A stretch of DNA of 64,000 nt, taken from Lachnospiraceae bacterium. GTDB taxonomy: Bacteria; Bacillota; Clostridia; Lachnospirales; Lachnospiraceae. This document shows, in pieces, positions 54,220 through 64,000 of this stretch (its first letter is position 1; the number at the start of each line of letters is the position of its first letter). The notes under the pieces were generated by a model. It did not search any database. It was not told the origin of the DNA and saw only the letters and a program-made list of their open reading frames with translations. A program made the translations under genes and the position numbers. Location: positions 1-64,000 of the forward strand of contig CAADSM010000047.1 of the NCBI GenBank assembly GCA_900751785.1, written 5' to 3'.

Positions 54220-55839
54220 CTATTCCTTCAAATAACGCAGTTCAAACGTCTCGATCTTGATCGGCTTATTGAAAAGCGCGCCCTGGGCATAATCACATCC
54301 CAGCTCCTTGAGCATGTTCAGCTGATCCTGCGTCTCCACTCCGGCCGCCTCCACATAGGCGCCGAGCTGTCTGCAGATATCGATCACTGCCTTTGCCACG
54401 ATCTGGCTCCGGCTGTTCCTGACAATATCCGTGATCACACTCTTATCCAGCTTCAGTCCGTCAAACTCCATGATCGACAGAATGGAAAAACTGGAATTTT
54501 TTGCCCCGAAATGATCCAGCACGACCCGGACATTTCCTTTTCTGATCTTGTTGCTCGTCTCAGTGAGCATCTCCTGGTTCATGTCAGTCGACGACTCTGA
54601 GACTTCGATCTCCAGATACTCACAGTACACATGATATTTCTCTATCAGGAGGAGCATTTTCTCCGAAATATTTTCCTGTCTCAGCGTCGATCCCGCAAAA
54701 TTCACGGAAATCGGCATCATTGGCAGTCCCTCCACTTCCCACCTGTGGAGCGTCATGCACACCTGCTCGAACACGTAGAGATCCAGATAGTGCGAAAGTC
54801 TTGTCTCATCCAGAAGGTTGATATATCTCTCCGGATTCATGATCCCGAGATCCTTGTGATGGTAGCGCACCACCGCCTCCGCGCCGGCCACTTTCCCAGT
54901 CTTCACGTCGATCTTCGGCACAAGGCACACGATGAAATTCCCGTTCTCGATATCATCGAGCAGATCCTGCTTGATGATCGGCTCGTGATGCCCTTTCCTG
55001 AGATTCTTGTAATACTTCTTCTTCTCGTCGCGCATCATGTTTTCTGCGCTGGAGACAAGATTGCTGATGTCAATGTCAAGCTTCTCCCAGGCATATCCGA
55101 TGGATACGAGCCCCAGACTGATATTGTCGAACTTCTCATGCGCCGCATGCACCTGCTTCGCAAACTCATCGTAAGTACAGTTCTCGACAATGACAAGATA
55201 CTCATCTCCTGTCAGACGGTATACAGAGCTGCTCCGGAAATACTCTTCCAGCACCTCCCCGACACGGGTGACGACCTCGTCGCCGTAATCACGTCCAAAT
55301 TCTTTATTAAAATTCTTCAGTCCGTTGATGTCCAGCGAAACAGCTCCGACTGATTTCAGTTCGCTGTGATCCTGCTCGTCCATATAAGCAACAAAACTGT
55401 TTCTATTCAAAAGTCCTGTCAGATTGTCGTGGTAGCTCAGGTACTCCTGCTGCTTCTGCATCTTCTGGAGTACGATCGCCTGGGTAATGTACGGAATCAG
55501 CGCGCGCATCAGGTACAGATCGCATCCGCCCCGATGAACTCCCACCACTGCGAGGATCGCTGTGGTGTCTTCGTCCAGCTGCTTGAAGATACTATAGCTG
55601 TCCGACGTGGTATCCGTGATCTCCTGCTTCATCCATTTCGGCTGCTGGTCTGCCGACAGCATCTTAAGCCTGTCCCGCTGCCACGGCACATATTCGGCAC
55701 ACCACTCATAGATGGTCACCACGTCATCAAATTCTTTCTCAATATAGTAAGCGTACTCTGCATCGTAGTAATCACGTACTGCGCTCAGCACGTCGTTCAT
55801 GATCTCTACAAGAGAACGCGGGCTGTTGTTATCACTCAT
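54220..55839 (-). CDS. Degenerate GGDEF-EAL protein
   Basis: 539 residues, no membrane segment. The N-terminal sensor region (about 1-140) is GAF-like; GGDEF lies about 145-285 and EAL about 290-539. The diguanylate cyclase motif is TGDEY instead of GGDEF (near 55201-55215). In the EAL half, E is kept in AEAVVRY, but DDFG is DHFG and EGVE is AGVE, both metal or catalytic positions. The protein is therefore probably a non-catalytic c-di-GMP or nucleotide-responsive regulator. It is first in an operon with the phosphopantetheinyl transferase and M15 peptidase. Confidence 0.9.
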   Translation of the reverse strand: MSDNNSPRSLVEIMNDVLSAVRDYYDAEYAYYIEKEFDDVVTIYEWCAEYVPWQRDRLKMLSADQQPKWMKQEITDTTSDSYSIFKQLDEDTTAILAVVGVHRGGCDLYLMRALIPYITQAIVLQKMQKQQEYLSYHDNLTGLLNRNSFVAYMDEQDHSELKSVGAVSLDINGLKNFNKEFGRDYGDEVVTRVGEVLEEYFRSSSVYRLTGDEYLVIVENCTYDEFAKQVHAAHEKFDNISLGLVSIGYAWEKLDIDISNLVSSAENMMRDEKKKYYKNLRKGHHEPIIKQDLLDDIENGNFIVCLVPKIDVKTGKVAGAEAVVRYHHKDLGIMNPERYINLLDETRLSHYLDLYVFEQVCMTLHRWEVEGLPMMPISVNFAGSTLRQENISEKMLLLIEKYHVYCEYLEIEVSESSTDMNQEMLTETSNKIRKGNVRVVLDHFGAKNSSFSILSIMEFDGLKLDKSVITDIVRNSRSQIVAKAVIDICRQLGAYVEAAGVETQDQLNMLKELGCDYAQGALFNKPIKIETFELRYLKE

Positions 55840-55903
55840 GCAACTTCTCCCCTGCTTCTTTCCTGGATTTTTTTAAGTTTCTCCCACTGATTCAGACATG
55901 AAT

Positions 55904-55932
55904 ATTGTAGTATACTCATTCCCAAAATGCAA
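55904..55932 (-). promoter_or_regulatory. Promoter of the GGDEF-EAL operon
   Basis: Minus strand: -35 TTGCAT (55927-55932), 17-nt spacer, -10 TACAAT (55904-55909), leader of about 60 nt. Confidence 0.65.
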
Positions 55933-55995
55933 GATAATTTGATTCATGTTCACGTTACAGTTTCCCCAAAACAGGATTCATTTAGCACTCAGAAA

Positions 55996-56036
55996 GAAGA
56001 CAGGCCCCGCGGGGATCTCCCCTGGGACCTGTCTTC
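55996..56036 (-). terminator. Terminator after atpC
   Basis: Arms 55996-56008 and 56024-56036 (GAAGACAGG paired with CCTGTCTTC plus G/C pairs) form a strong hairpin about 20 nt below atpC. The minus strand then reads TTTCTGAG; the plus strand has CTTTTTC. Confidence 0.65.
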
Positions 56037-56057
56037 CGGCTTTTTCTATTTCTATAT

Positions 56058-56477
56058 TTATTTAAAATCCCATCGTCTGTCGCGGGCCAGCCTCAGTCTG
56101 TTCATGGCGCGGGCCAGAGATGCCTGCGTATGATAATACTCCTGAATGCTCTGCTTCTGGCGCATCTGCTCCTCTGCCCGTTCCCTCTGTTCCTCTGCAC
56201 GACGGACATCGATCTCCTCCGGGCGCTCAGCTGTATCGACCAGGAGTGTGACACGGTTGTTGACGATCTCCGCGAATCCGGTGCCGACCGCAACCTCCGT
56301 CCATTCTCCCTCTTTCAGCTCCAGATGGGCGATCCCCACTGCGATCGCAATGACCATGTTCTCATGGTTTGGAAGGATCCCCTTCTCTCCGTCCGGGGCA
56401 GGAATGATTATCTTACGGCATCTGCCGTCATAGAACACTCTGTCGCTGGCTATGATCTTCAGTCCAAATGTATCCAT
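56058..56477 (-). CDS. atpC: F-type ATP synthase subunit epsilon
   Basis: 139 residues. An N-terminal beta-sandwich (MDTFGLKIIASDRVF, PAPDGEKGILPNHENMVIAI) and a C-terminal helical hairpin that can inhibit rotation. ATG 56477 lies 9 nt from GGAG; the in-frame GTG at 56483 is too close. It is last in the operon, 16 nt after atpD. Confidence 0.95.
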   Translation of the reverse strand: MDTFGLKIIASDRVFYDGRCRKIIIPAPDGEKGILPNHENMVIAIAVGIAHLELKEGEWTEVAVGTGFAEIVNNRVTLLVDTAERPEEIDVRRAEEQRERAEEQMRQKQSIQEYYHTQASLARAMNRLRLARDRRWDFK

Positions 56478-56493
56478 CTGCACACGCTCCTAT

Positions 56494-57924
<1,431 letters not shown>

Positions 57925-58010
57925 TCAGGCTTAGCAGCAGGCGCGTCGTGCTCGCACGTAAGCACCTGTTGTCAAGTCTGGTATGTGACTGTGGAACAGT
58001 CACACCGAAT

Positions 58011-58898
58011 CTATTTACTCTGCTGCGCCCTCGCGCCGCCGCACACCTCTGTTATCTCCTGCGTGATCGCCGCCTGCCGGGCACGGTTGTATACAACGGA
58101 AAGCTCTTTGATCAGGCTCTCCGCGCTGTCCGTAGCCGCTTTCATCGCCATCATTCGGGCATTGTGCTCGCTCGCATACGCCTGGACAAGACAGCCGTAG
58201 ATCATACCGGTAATATAGTTCGGGGCAATGCTCTCCATCACGACCTCAGCGGACGGATACAGCTCGATCTCCTCGCGGTACATATTGAGCGGCATCTTCA
58301 TCACATGGAAATCCGCTCTTTCCAGCGGGAGCAGTTTTATGACCTCCGCATCAGCCTGGACAGAACTCTCCATACGGGTATAAACGACATAGACTTCATC
58401 CAGCTCTCTGTTCAGGAACTGATCAATGATCACGCTGGATATATCACGCGCCCTGTGCATTGTCGGTTTCTGGACCGTATACTGGAAATTCGTGTCGATC
58501 TCCACGTCCCGCTTCGCGAAATAGTGCCTTCCCAGCTCGCCCACGATGAAAAGCTTGTGCAGCCCCGGTTTTGCCAGGATTTCTTCCTCCAGCTTCACAA
58601 TATTATGGTTATATGCTCCGGCAAGACCCTTGTCCGCAGTTATGACGATCGAGCCGATCTTACGCTCTCCCTCCGGGACATTCTCTCTCTTGCTGAAATA
58701 ACGGTGCCTGAGCTCCGGCATATGGCGCAGGATCCTGGATATCTCTCCCTGAAGCCCGTAGAAATAGGGCTCTGTGTCAGCCAGCTTCTTTCTTGCATGC
58801 GTCATTTTAGAAGAAGAGATCATATACATCGCATTCGTAATCTTCATCGTGTCCTTGACACTGTTGATCCGGCTCTGTATCTCTCTGATATTTGCCAT
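58011..58898 (-). CDS. atpG: F-type ATP synthase subunit gamma
   Basis: 295 residues, the central rotor shaft. The N-terminal helix (MANIREIQSRINSVKDTMKI) and the C-terminal helix (MMAMKAATDSAESLIKELSV) flank a Rossmann-like core with ITADKGLAGAYN. It lies 4 nt after atpA. The 119-nt gap to atpD shows nothing distinctive. Confidence 0.96.
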   Translation of the reverse strand: MANIREIQSRINSVKDTMKITNAMYMISSSKMTHARKKLADTEPYFYGLQGEISRILRHMPELRHRYFSKRENVPEGERKIGSIVITADKGLAGAYNHNIVKLEEEILAKPGLHKLFIVGELGRHYFAKRDVEIDTNFQYTVQKPTMHRARDISSVIIDQFLNRELDEVYVVYTRMESSVQADAEVIKLLPLERADFHVMKMPLNMYREEIELYPSAEVVMESIAPNYITGMIYGCLVQAYASEHNARMMAMKAATDSAESLIKELSVVYNRARQAAITQEITEVCGGARAQQSK

Positions 58899-58902
58899 AG
58901 TA

Positions 58903-60408
58903 TCACCTGCTCTTCTTAAATTCCTTCGCGGTCTCCACGATCTTATCGATCAGCTCGTCCGAAAGGACTTTCGTTTCTTCGATCTCGCGTCCGATCTCCG
59001 GATGCTCAGTGTCAAAATAGTTCAGCATATCCATCTGGAACTGTTTGATCCTCGGCTTCTCAACTCCGAGCAGCACCTTATGCGTCGCAGCGCACAGAGT
59101 GATGACCTTCTCATGGAGGCTGAGCGGATGGTAGAGCGGCTGTTTTAAGAGCTCCATCAGGCCGCTTCCGTACTCAAGCTGCTCCTTCGTCGCCGCGTCC
59201 AGGTCGGAGCTGAACTGCGTGAACACCTCCATCTCGCGGTACTGCGCGAGATCGATACGGATGCTTCCGGCCGCCTTCTTCATGGCCTTTGTCTGCGCCG
59301 CACCGCCCACACGTGATACGGAAAGTCCGACATTGACCGCCGGTCTCATTCCTGCTGCGAAGAGACCGCTCTCCAGGAATATCTGTCCGTCTGTGATAGA
59401 GATCACGTTTGTCGGGATATAGGCGGATACGTCTCCTGCCTGTGTCTCGATGATCGGAAGGGCAGTGATGGAACCGCCTCCCCGCTCCTCGCTCAGACGG
59501 CTTGAACGCTCGAGCAGTCTAGAGTGAAGATAGAATACATCTCCAGGATATGCCTCACGTCCCGGGGAACGTCCCAGAAGAAGGGACAGCGCACGGTAAG
59601 CGACCGCATGCTTGGACAGATCGTCATAGACGATCAGGACATCCTTCCCCTGATACATAAAATACTCCGCCATGGCAGTGCCCGAGTACGGTGCGATATA
59701 CTGAAGCGCCGCACAGTCGCTCGCTGTTGAAGACACAACGATCGTATAATCCAGCGCGCCGTTGTTTGACAGTGTATTGACTACCTTCGCTACAGTGGAT
59801 GCCTTCTGTCCTACAGCGACATAGATACAGACTACATCTTTTCCTTTCTGGTTCAGGATCGTGTCCATTGCGATGGACGTTTTTCCTGTCTGACGGTCTC
59901 CGATGATCAGCTCACGCTGTCCTCGTCCGATCGGGAACATTGCATCGATGGACAGGATTCCCGTCTCCATCGGCACGCTGACTGACTTACGGTCAACGAT
60001 CCCCGGCGCTTCGCGCTCGATCGGGAAATAGTCGTCTGACTGTATCTCTCCCTTGCCGTCGATCGCCTCGCCGAGAGCGTTCACAACTCTTCCGATATAG
60101 GCGTCGCCCACCGGAACGCCTGCTCTCTTTCCTGTACGGGATACCTTCATTCCCTCGCGCACCTCTGTGTCGCTTCCGAAAAGGATACATCCGACCTCAT
60201 TCTTGCGGATGTCCTGCACCATTCCTTTCAGCCCGTTCTCGAAAGTAATGATCTCCCCGTACATGGCGTGATCAATCCCGTAAATGGTGGCGATCCCGTC
60301 ACCTACAGCAACGACAGTTCCCACTTCGCTGTCCTTGCTCATTGTATCAAAATTTTCTATCTCCTCTCTGAGGATAGAAATAATCTCATCTGAATTGATT
60401 GAACTCAC
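58903..60408 (-). CDS. atpA: F-type ATP synthase subunit alpha
   Basis: 501 residues. The P-loop is GDRQTGKTS near 172 and the alpha signature [17 protein letters not shown] is present. The start is GTG 60408 ([10 protein letters not shown]), 8 nt after GGAGG; an in-frame GTG at 60417 lies within GGAGGTG and is rejected. It forms the non-catalytic sites of the F1 hexamer. Confidence 0.97.
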   Translation of the reverse strand: MSSINSDEIISILREEIENFDTMSKDSEVGTVVAVGDGIATIYGIDHAMYGEIITFENGLKGMVQDIRKNEVGCILFGSDTEVREGMKVSRTGKRAGVPVGDAYIGRVVNALGEAIDGKGEIQSDDYFPIEREAPGIVDRKSVSVPMETGILSIDAMFPIGRGQRELIIGDRQTGKTSIAMDTILNQKGKDVVCIYVAVGQKASTVAKVVNTLSNNGALDYTIVVSSTASDCAALQYIAPYSGTAMAEYFMYQGKDVLIVYDDLSKHAVAYRALSLLLGRSPGREAYPGDVFYLHSRLLERSSRLSEERGGGSITALPIIETQAGDVSAYIPTNVISITDGQIFLESGLFAAGMRPAVNVGLSVSRVGGAAQTKAMKKAAGSIRIDLAQYREMEVFTQFSSDLDAATKEQLEYGSGLMELLKQPLYHPLSLHEKVITLCAATHKVLLGVEKPRIKQFQMDMLNYFDTEHPEIGREIEETKVLSDELIDKIVETAKEFKKSR

Positions 60409-60423
60409 CTTGCTCACCTCCGG

Positions 60424-60954
60424 TTACTTTAATCTTTGCTCTAATCTGTTCAGGCGTCCTTTCACGCTCCAGTCGTACTCGTCGCTTCCCACACGGAGGA
60501 CGAATCCTCCCAGGAGCGCCTCGTCCCGGCTGATCTCAATATGTGCCTTCTCGGCGCCGTATTTTCTGCATAGGAACGCCTCCATTCCTTTTTTCTGTTC
60601 CTCACTTGGAGGTGCCGTACATGTCAGCGCTGCATTTAAGACCTTGTTCTGTTCGTCGCAGTAATCGTCATACGCTGTGAAGATCTCGGGTATGAGGTCC
60701 ATTCTCTGATATCTGCACACTACCTTCAGAAAATTCCTCATTTCCTCTGGAAATACCCTGTCGATCACTTTCATTTTCCTGCCTGAAGAGATGGTCGGAT
60801 TCACAAATATATCGTGGAGCTGAGGCACCTCGTCAAAGATATCCCGTGTCTTCTGTATTTTCTCTGCCGGGATCCCCAGGTCATACAGTATCCGGGCATA
60901 TCTGACCGCCGCCAACGGGCAGCGCATGTGACTATCTTTAGTCTGTGTCTTCAT
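60424..60954 (-). CDS. atpH: F-type ATP synthase subunit delta
   Basis: 176 residues, the peripheral-stalk cap that joins F1 to subunit b. A six-helix N-terminal domain (AAVRYARILYDLGIPAEKIQ) and a C-terminal DEALLGGFVLRVGSDEYDWS typical of OSCP/delta are present. ATG 60954 is used; the GTG at 60963 is part of the AGGTGG SD sequence. It overlaps atpF by 17 nt. Confidence 0.95.
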   Translation of the reverse strand: MKTQTKDSHMRCPLAAVRYARILYDLGIPAEKIQKTRDIFDEVPQLHDIFVNPTISSGRKMKVIDRVFPEEMRNFLKVVCRYQRMDLIPEIFTAYDDYCDEQNKVLNAALTCTAPPSEEQKKGMEAFLCRKYGAEKAHIEISRDEALLGGFVLRVGSDEYDWSVKGRLNRLEQRLK

Positions 60955-61423
60955 GCGTTCCACCTACTTCTTTCAGAAACTGGTCGTAAAGATCCTGATC
61001 TGCTGTTTTGCCGACGATCTTCGCGGCAGACGCGACTGCCAGCCCTGCGATCTCACCCTGGAGCTCTTTCATCGTCCGCTCGCGCTCGACTCTGACAGTC
61101 TCTTTCGCATTCTCTATAATATTTCCTGCCTTATCTCCTGCTTCACCGACGATCCTGTCATACTCGCTCTTCGCGGCAGACCGTGCCTTTTCGATGATCT
61201 CTGCAGATTCCTGCTTTGCTCCCTTGAGTGCATCTTCATATTCCTGCTTCATCTTCAGGGCGTCTGTCTGCGCGTTCTGTGCATTCTTAAGCCCGTCCTC
61301 GATGATTTTTCTTCTCTTTTCCATGATCCCCATCACAGGCTTGAACAGGAAATGTCTGAGCAGAAGATAAAGAACAACAAGATTTATAATGGTCCAGACA
61401 ATGCTCATATCAAGTTTCAGCAT
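60938..61423 (-). CDS. atpF: F-type ATP synthase subunit b
   Basis: 161 residues. One N-terminal membrane helix (SIVWTIINLVVLYLLLRHFL) and a long charged coiled coil (ILENA-type Ala/Glu/Lys repeats) form the stator. The start is taken as ATG 61423; a GTG at 61432 is an alternative. Confidence 0.95.
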   Translation of the reverse strand: MLKLDMSIVWTIINLVVLYLLLRHFLFKPVMGIMEKRRKIIEDGLKNAQNAQTDALKMKQEYEDALKGAKQESAEIIEKARSAAKSEYDRIVGEAGDKAGNIIENAKETVRVERERTMKELQGEIAGLAVASAAKIVGKTADQDLYDQFLKEVGGTHEDTD

Positions 61424-61475
61424 TTTCTCCACCCGCCTTTCTTGTTATTTTCCATCTGTTTATTTCCTGTTTTCA

Positions 61476-61700
61476 TTATCCTAAGAAGAAGATGATGAGG
61501 ATACCGATGATGAAACCGTAGATAGCGGTTGCCTCTGCCAGCGCACATCCGAGGATCAGTGTCTTGCTGATCTTGCCCTCTGCCTCAGGCTGTCTTGCGA
61601 TCGCTTCTGTTGCCTTCGCTGTTGCGATACCGATACCGATACCAGCTCCGATACCTGTTAATACTGCTACTGCTGCTCCGATTGCTACAAGTGTTCCCAT
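61476..61700 (-). CDS. atpE: F-type ATP synthase subunit c, proton-type site
   Basis: 74 residues, a two-helix hairpin of the rotor ring with the RQPE loop (36-39) and carboxylate E56 in ALAEATAIYGF. Compared with the sodium c-subunit of Ilyobacter tartaricus, the Gln (here I23) and Ser after the Glu (here A57) are missing, so proton coupling is inferred. AAGGAG precedes the ATG. Confidence 0.96.
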   Translation of the reverse strand: MGTLVAIGAAVAVLTGIGAGIGIGIATAKATEAIARQPEAEGKISKTLILGCALAEATAIYGFIIGILIIFFLG

Positions 61701-61760
61701 GATATTGATCTCCTTTTTTGTTCAAAATAAATTTTATCGATTGTTACTCTTTCCGCCTTC

Positions 61761-62435
61761 TTATTCCATTTCCTCATTCATGAACAGAGCTGTCAGGAAT
61801 ACAAAAACGTATGCCTGGAGCAGTCCGTCAAAGATATCGAAATAGAAACTTACCGGGACCGGTATGAGAAGCGGCACGATAGTCTTCAAAAGCTCCATTA
61901 CTACAAAGCCGGCAAGCATGTTTCCGAAAAGACGCATGCACAGCGACAAGGGTCTGATCACGATCTCAAGCACCATGATCGGCGCGACCACGGGGACCGG
62001 CTGGGCGAAATGCTTTACCCAGTGCTTCAGTCCGTTCTTATGGATGCCTGAGTACTCGATCAGGCACATGCTCATGAGCGCCAGCGCTGCCGTGACATTC
62101 AAGTCCTTTGTCGGCGGCTTGAAACCGAACAGCGGCGCGACAGTGTTCGAGAAAGCGAGATACAGCAGGACCGTTATCAGATAGGGTATGTATCTGCTGT
62201 TTTCTTTTCCGATGACCCCTTCAAAGAAGTCCTGCGCCCAGCCGATGGCCGATTCCAGTGCAAGCTGTACTTTTCCCGGGTTCTCCACCTTCAGGTTCCG
62301 CACAAATATGACGGATAAAAGGACAAGCACTGCCATGATGATCCAGGTGACGACTACAGATTCTGAAATGTCTCCCAGGATCGGAAGTGTGAAGACTGTC
62401 TCACAGTTCAGTTCTTCAATAAGCGTATCTGCCAA
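61761..62435 (-). CDS. atpB: F-type ATP synthase subunit a
   Basis: 224 residues, five to six membrane helices forming the ion half-channels. The essential Arg lies in LCMRLFGNMLAGF and the later LQAYVFVFLTALF is typical. The start codon appears to be TTG (62433-62435): no ATG/GTG lies nearby in frame and the resulting N-terminus fits the family. The AAGGAGGG SD is unusually far (about 15 nt). It is the first gene of the operon; no atpI was found upstream. Confidence 0.95.
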   Translation of the reverse strand: MADTLIEELNCETVFTLPILGDISESVVVTWIIMAVLVLLSVIFVRNLKVENPGKVQLALESAIGWAQDFFEGVIGKENSRYIPYLITVLLYLAFSNTVAPLFGFKPPTKDLNVTAALALMSMCLIEYSGIHKNGLKHWVKHFAQPVPVVAPIMVLEIVIRPLSLCMRLFGNMLAGFVVMELLKTIVPLLIPVPVSFYFDIFDGLLQAYVFVFLTALFMNEEME

Positions 62436-63029
62436 ATTTCCCGTATTACTCCCTCCTTTTCTGAATTAATGCGGGTGCGCGGGGGTGGGCTGTTCTCGCC
62501 TGGGCTTTCACAGTTTTTTGCATAAAAAAAGGAGTTGTTCCCCATTGAACCCCTTGAACCCTTGCCGCTTTTCAGGCTTCTATTCTGTTGCTTTTCTCGA
62601 ATATCTTCCCGAAAAGTTGCCTAAATATTACGCCCAATTTTTTTGTTTGTCAACATTTCGCCCCGCTCCCTTTCAAACTGCTTTTTCGCCCATTTTTTCT
62701 TTCATTTTGCACTTTTTTCAGGCGGCGTTTTTTTGTTTTTTATTTATTTTTTATCTATCTTTTCCGAATAGTATGATATTTTTTTCACAGGCGTTATCTT
62801 TTTTGTGCGGAAATTTGTTTTTTTTCGCTATTATTCGTGAATTATGCATATGTTTGTACCTGTTTTTAAACAATCCTGCGCTCTATTTTAGCAATACTGC
62901 TTATTTCTCCATCATTCTGCGCTATAATATAGGATATAAGCCCCGGATATCAGCTCCGGCCTGCCCGGAAGCGCGCAGTACAGGACAGTCCGCGGCACAA
63001 AATATGCAGCACTGAAAGGAGACACCGAC
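62436..63029. other. AT-rich divergent intergenic region
   Basis: About 590 nt between atpB and the plus-strand YwaF-like gene. It is rich in T-tracts on the plus strand and includes the atpB promoter. A tandem TTGAACCC/TTGAACCCTT repeat lies near 62545-62561. A TATAAT (62923-62928) may be the -10 of the YwaF-like gene, with a poor -35. The open frames here are low-complexity Phe/Leu translations with no SD sequence and are not considered genes. Confidence 0.6.
62625..62653 (-). promoter_or_regulatory. Promoter of the F-type ATP synthase operon
   Basis: Minus strand: -35 TTGACA (62648-62653), 17-nt spacer, -10 TAATAT (62625-62630). Predicted leader of about 180 nt to atpB. Confidence 0.8.
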
Positions 63030-63731
63030 ATGAAAGCTTTGCGCACGTTCAGAGAAAAATATTTCCCCTCGTTCTCGGACAGGCTCTTTTTCCTGTGCGG
63101 TCTCCTCATGCTGTGCAGCGAGATCTGGAAACAGTACATGCTCACCTTCCCGCTGGGAGGCGGCGCATACAACTGGTGGTATTTTCCCTTTCAGCTCTGC
63201 AGCATCCCCATGTACATCCTTGCCGCTTATCCCTGGCTCCGCCGTCCCGGGATCCGCAGGACTCTGCTCGCCTTCCTCTTGTGCTACACCCTGCTCGGCG
63301 GGATCGCCGTGTTTGCGGACACAAGCGGGCTGCACTACGCTTACGCCCCACTCACTGTCCACTCCTACCTGTGGCACTGTCTGCTTATCCTGCTGGGGAT
63401 CCTTTCCGGCTTTGTATATTTCCGCAGTTTTGAGAATGAAAATACCCTGTGCGCCTTTGCAGGCAGCACAGGGCTCTATCTCATCTGCTGCGCGGCTGCG
63501 GAGGTCTTCAACCTCACCTTCGACCGCTTCGGAGAAATAAATATGTTCTATATCAATCCGGACTACCGGATGCAGCAGATCGTATTCCGCGATCTGTCAC
63601 TCGTGATCGGCAATCTTCCTGCCATCCTGCTGTACATTGCCGTCACCGTCCTCGGCGCCTTCCTCCTCCTTCTCGCGTGGAGGCTGCTCTTCGGTCTCCT
63701 CCTTCGCCGCATTCTCCGCCGCGATCCTTAG
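63030..63731 (+). CDS. YwaF/TMEM164-like integral membrane protein
   Basis: 233 residues, six to seven membrane helices. The pattern WWYFPFQLCSIPMYILAAY, TVHSYLWHCLLILLGI and FNLTFDRFGEINMFYINPDY fits the YwaF family (TIGR02206). Bacterial function is not known; TMEM164 relatives are acyltransferases, so a lipid role is possible but unproven. SD AAAGGAG precedes the ATG. Its last 135 nt overlap a minus-strand frame that is also credible. Confidence 0.85.
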   Translation: MKALRTFREKYFPSFSDRLFFLCGLLMLCSEIWKQYMLTFPLGGGAYNWWYFPFQLCSIPMYILAAYPWLRRPGIRRTLLAFLLCYTLLGGIAVFADTSGLHYAYAPLTVHSYLWHCLLILLGILSGFVYFRSFENENTLCAFAGSTGLYLICCAAAEVFNLTFDRFGEINMFYINPDYRMQQIVFRDLSLVIGNLPAILLYIAVTVLGAFLLLLAWRLLFGLLLRRILRRDP

Positions 63732-64000
63732 GAAATCGCGGTCCGCTCTTTTTCTGCGGGGAACGAACCTTCCCACCAGGCCTCCCTTTCCGCGGTTCTT
63801 CACATAGAAGAACCCGATGACGGAAAACAGAAACGCGCCGATAAAGTTCACGATCAGGTCCTCCATCGTATCGATCAGTCCGATGTCCAGATATCCGCCG
63901 AGTCCGAGCTCTTTTCCATTCACGGCCGTCTCCGTGATCCCATCCAGTACATAGGGCACGTTGCGCCCTGCGGGATCCAGCGTGACGGAACGGATCATAT
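63597..64000 (-). CDS. Membrane protein, C-terminal part (cut by window edge)
   Basis: The frame is open to the right edge; at least 134 codons are visible. It contains one clear membrane helix (DLIVNFIGAFLFSVIGFFYV) preceded by GLGGYLDIGLIDTMED and followed by a basic stretch (NRGKGGLVGRFVPRRKR) and an acidic tail. The Asp-Thr-xx-Asp before the helix recalls the last helix of small VanZ- or YjdF-like membrane proteins, but the family is not certain. The true start lies outside the window. Confidence 0.6.
   Translation of the reverse strand, partial: MIRSVTLDPAGRNVPYVLDGITETAVNGKELGLGGYLDIGLIDTMEDLIVNFIGAFLFSVIGFFYVKNRGKGGLVGRFVPRRKRADRDFLRIAAENAAKEETEEQPPREKEEEGAEDGDGNVQQDGRKIADHE

Noticed and set aside
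62485..63015. 176-codon plus-strand frame in the atpB upstream region, considered as a possible atpI
   Set aside because: Wrong strand for atpI, covers the atpB promoter, and its Phe-rich translation comes from T-tracts.

Overview
The window looks like chromosome from an anaerobic gut-type member of Lachnospiraceae (Clostridia, Bacillota). This rests on gene content and protein style: a large Bacillota-type SRP RNA, an L10 leader, a DUF6128-type protein, FIVAR-bearing surface proteins ending in a KTGD anchor, and both a V-type and an F-type rotary ATPase. No genus can be assigned from the sequence alone. Almost every gene is on the minus strand. The plus strand carries only an AraC regulator with a PHP-domain gene, the SRP RNA, a DUF6128-type gene and a YwaF-like membrane protein.

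Layout: 1-6.6 kb is rpoC (cut by the window edge), rpoB, rplL and rplJ, with an rpoB promoter, an rplL terminator/attenuator and a complete L10 leader. 6.7-20.9 kb is a carbohydrate-related island: a DUF5107-TPR protein, an anchored beta-helix surface protein, a membrane-anchored hypothetical protein, a divergent AraC regulator plus PHP phosphoesterase, an intracellular family 2 glycosidase, and an acyltransferase broken by one in-frame stop. 21-23.2 kb is secE-nusG-rplK-rplA with rpmG. The usual contiguous rplKA-rplJL block is therefore split by about 14 kb. 23.3-32.9 kb holds an AI-2E-type transporter, a giant cell-wall-anchored beta-galactosidase (2350 aa) and a HAD phosphatase. 33.2-42.2 kb is a V-type ATPase operon in the Enterococcus hirae order F-I-K-E-C-G-A-B-D; its A subunit is frameshifted exactly in the P-loop. 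42.4-47.6 kb is TrmL, an aminotransferase with its Lrp-type regulator, an AIR-synthase-like protein, a tiny membrane protein and a B12-binding radical SAM protein. 47.6-55.9 kb holds a 57-bp palindrome, SRP RNA, tadA, a DUF6128-type gene, dgt, an XRE-type protein, and an operon of a degenerate GGDEF-EAL protein, a phosphopantetheinyl transferase and an M15 peptidase. 56-62.7 kb is the F-type ATPase operon atpBEFHAGDC with a strong promoter. The right edge has a YwaF-like protein overlapping tail-to-tail with a truncated membrane protein.

How it fits together: the island and the giant beta-galactosidase suggest outside-in glycan use. Anchored beta-helix and beta-galactosidase proteins would act at the surface, and a cytosolic family 2 enzyme inside, with local AraC control. 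The two surface proteins share a homologous C-terminal module and the same anchor motif. The two ATPases appear to have different coupling ions: the V-type K subunit keeps the full sodium ligand set, and the F-type c subunit lacks it.

No clearly new defence or mobile system was found. No CRISPR, tRNA, rRNA or transposase gene was seen. The most notable items are the split ribosomal operon, the LamG domain inside the beta-galactosidase barrel, operator-like repeats with 21-bp spacing, and the lesion in ntpA.
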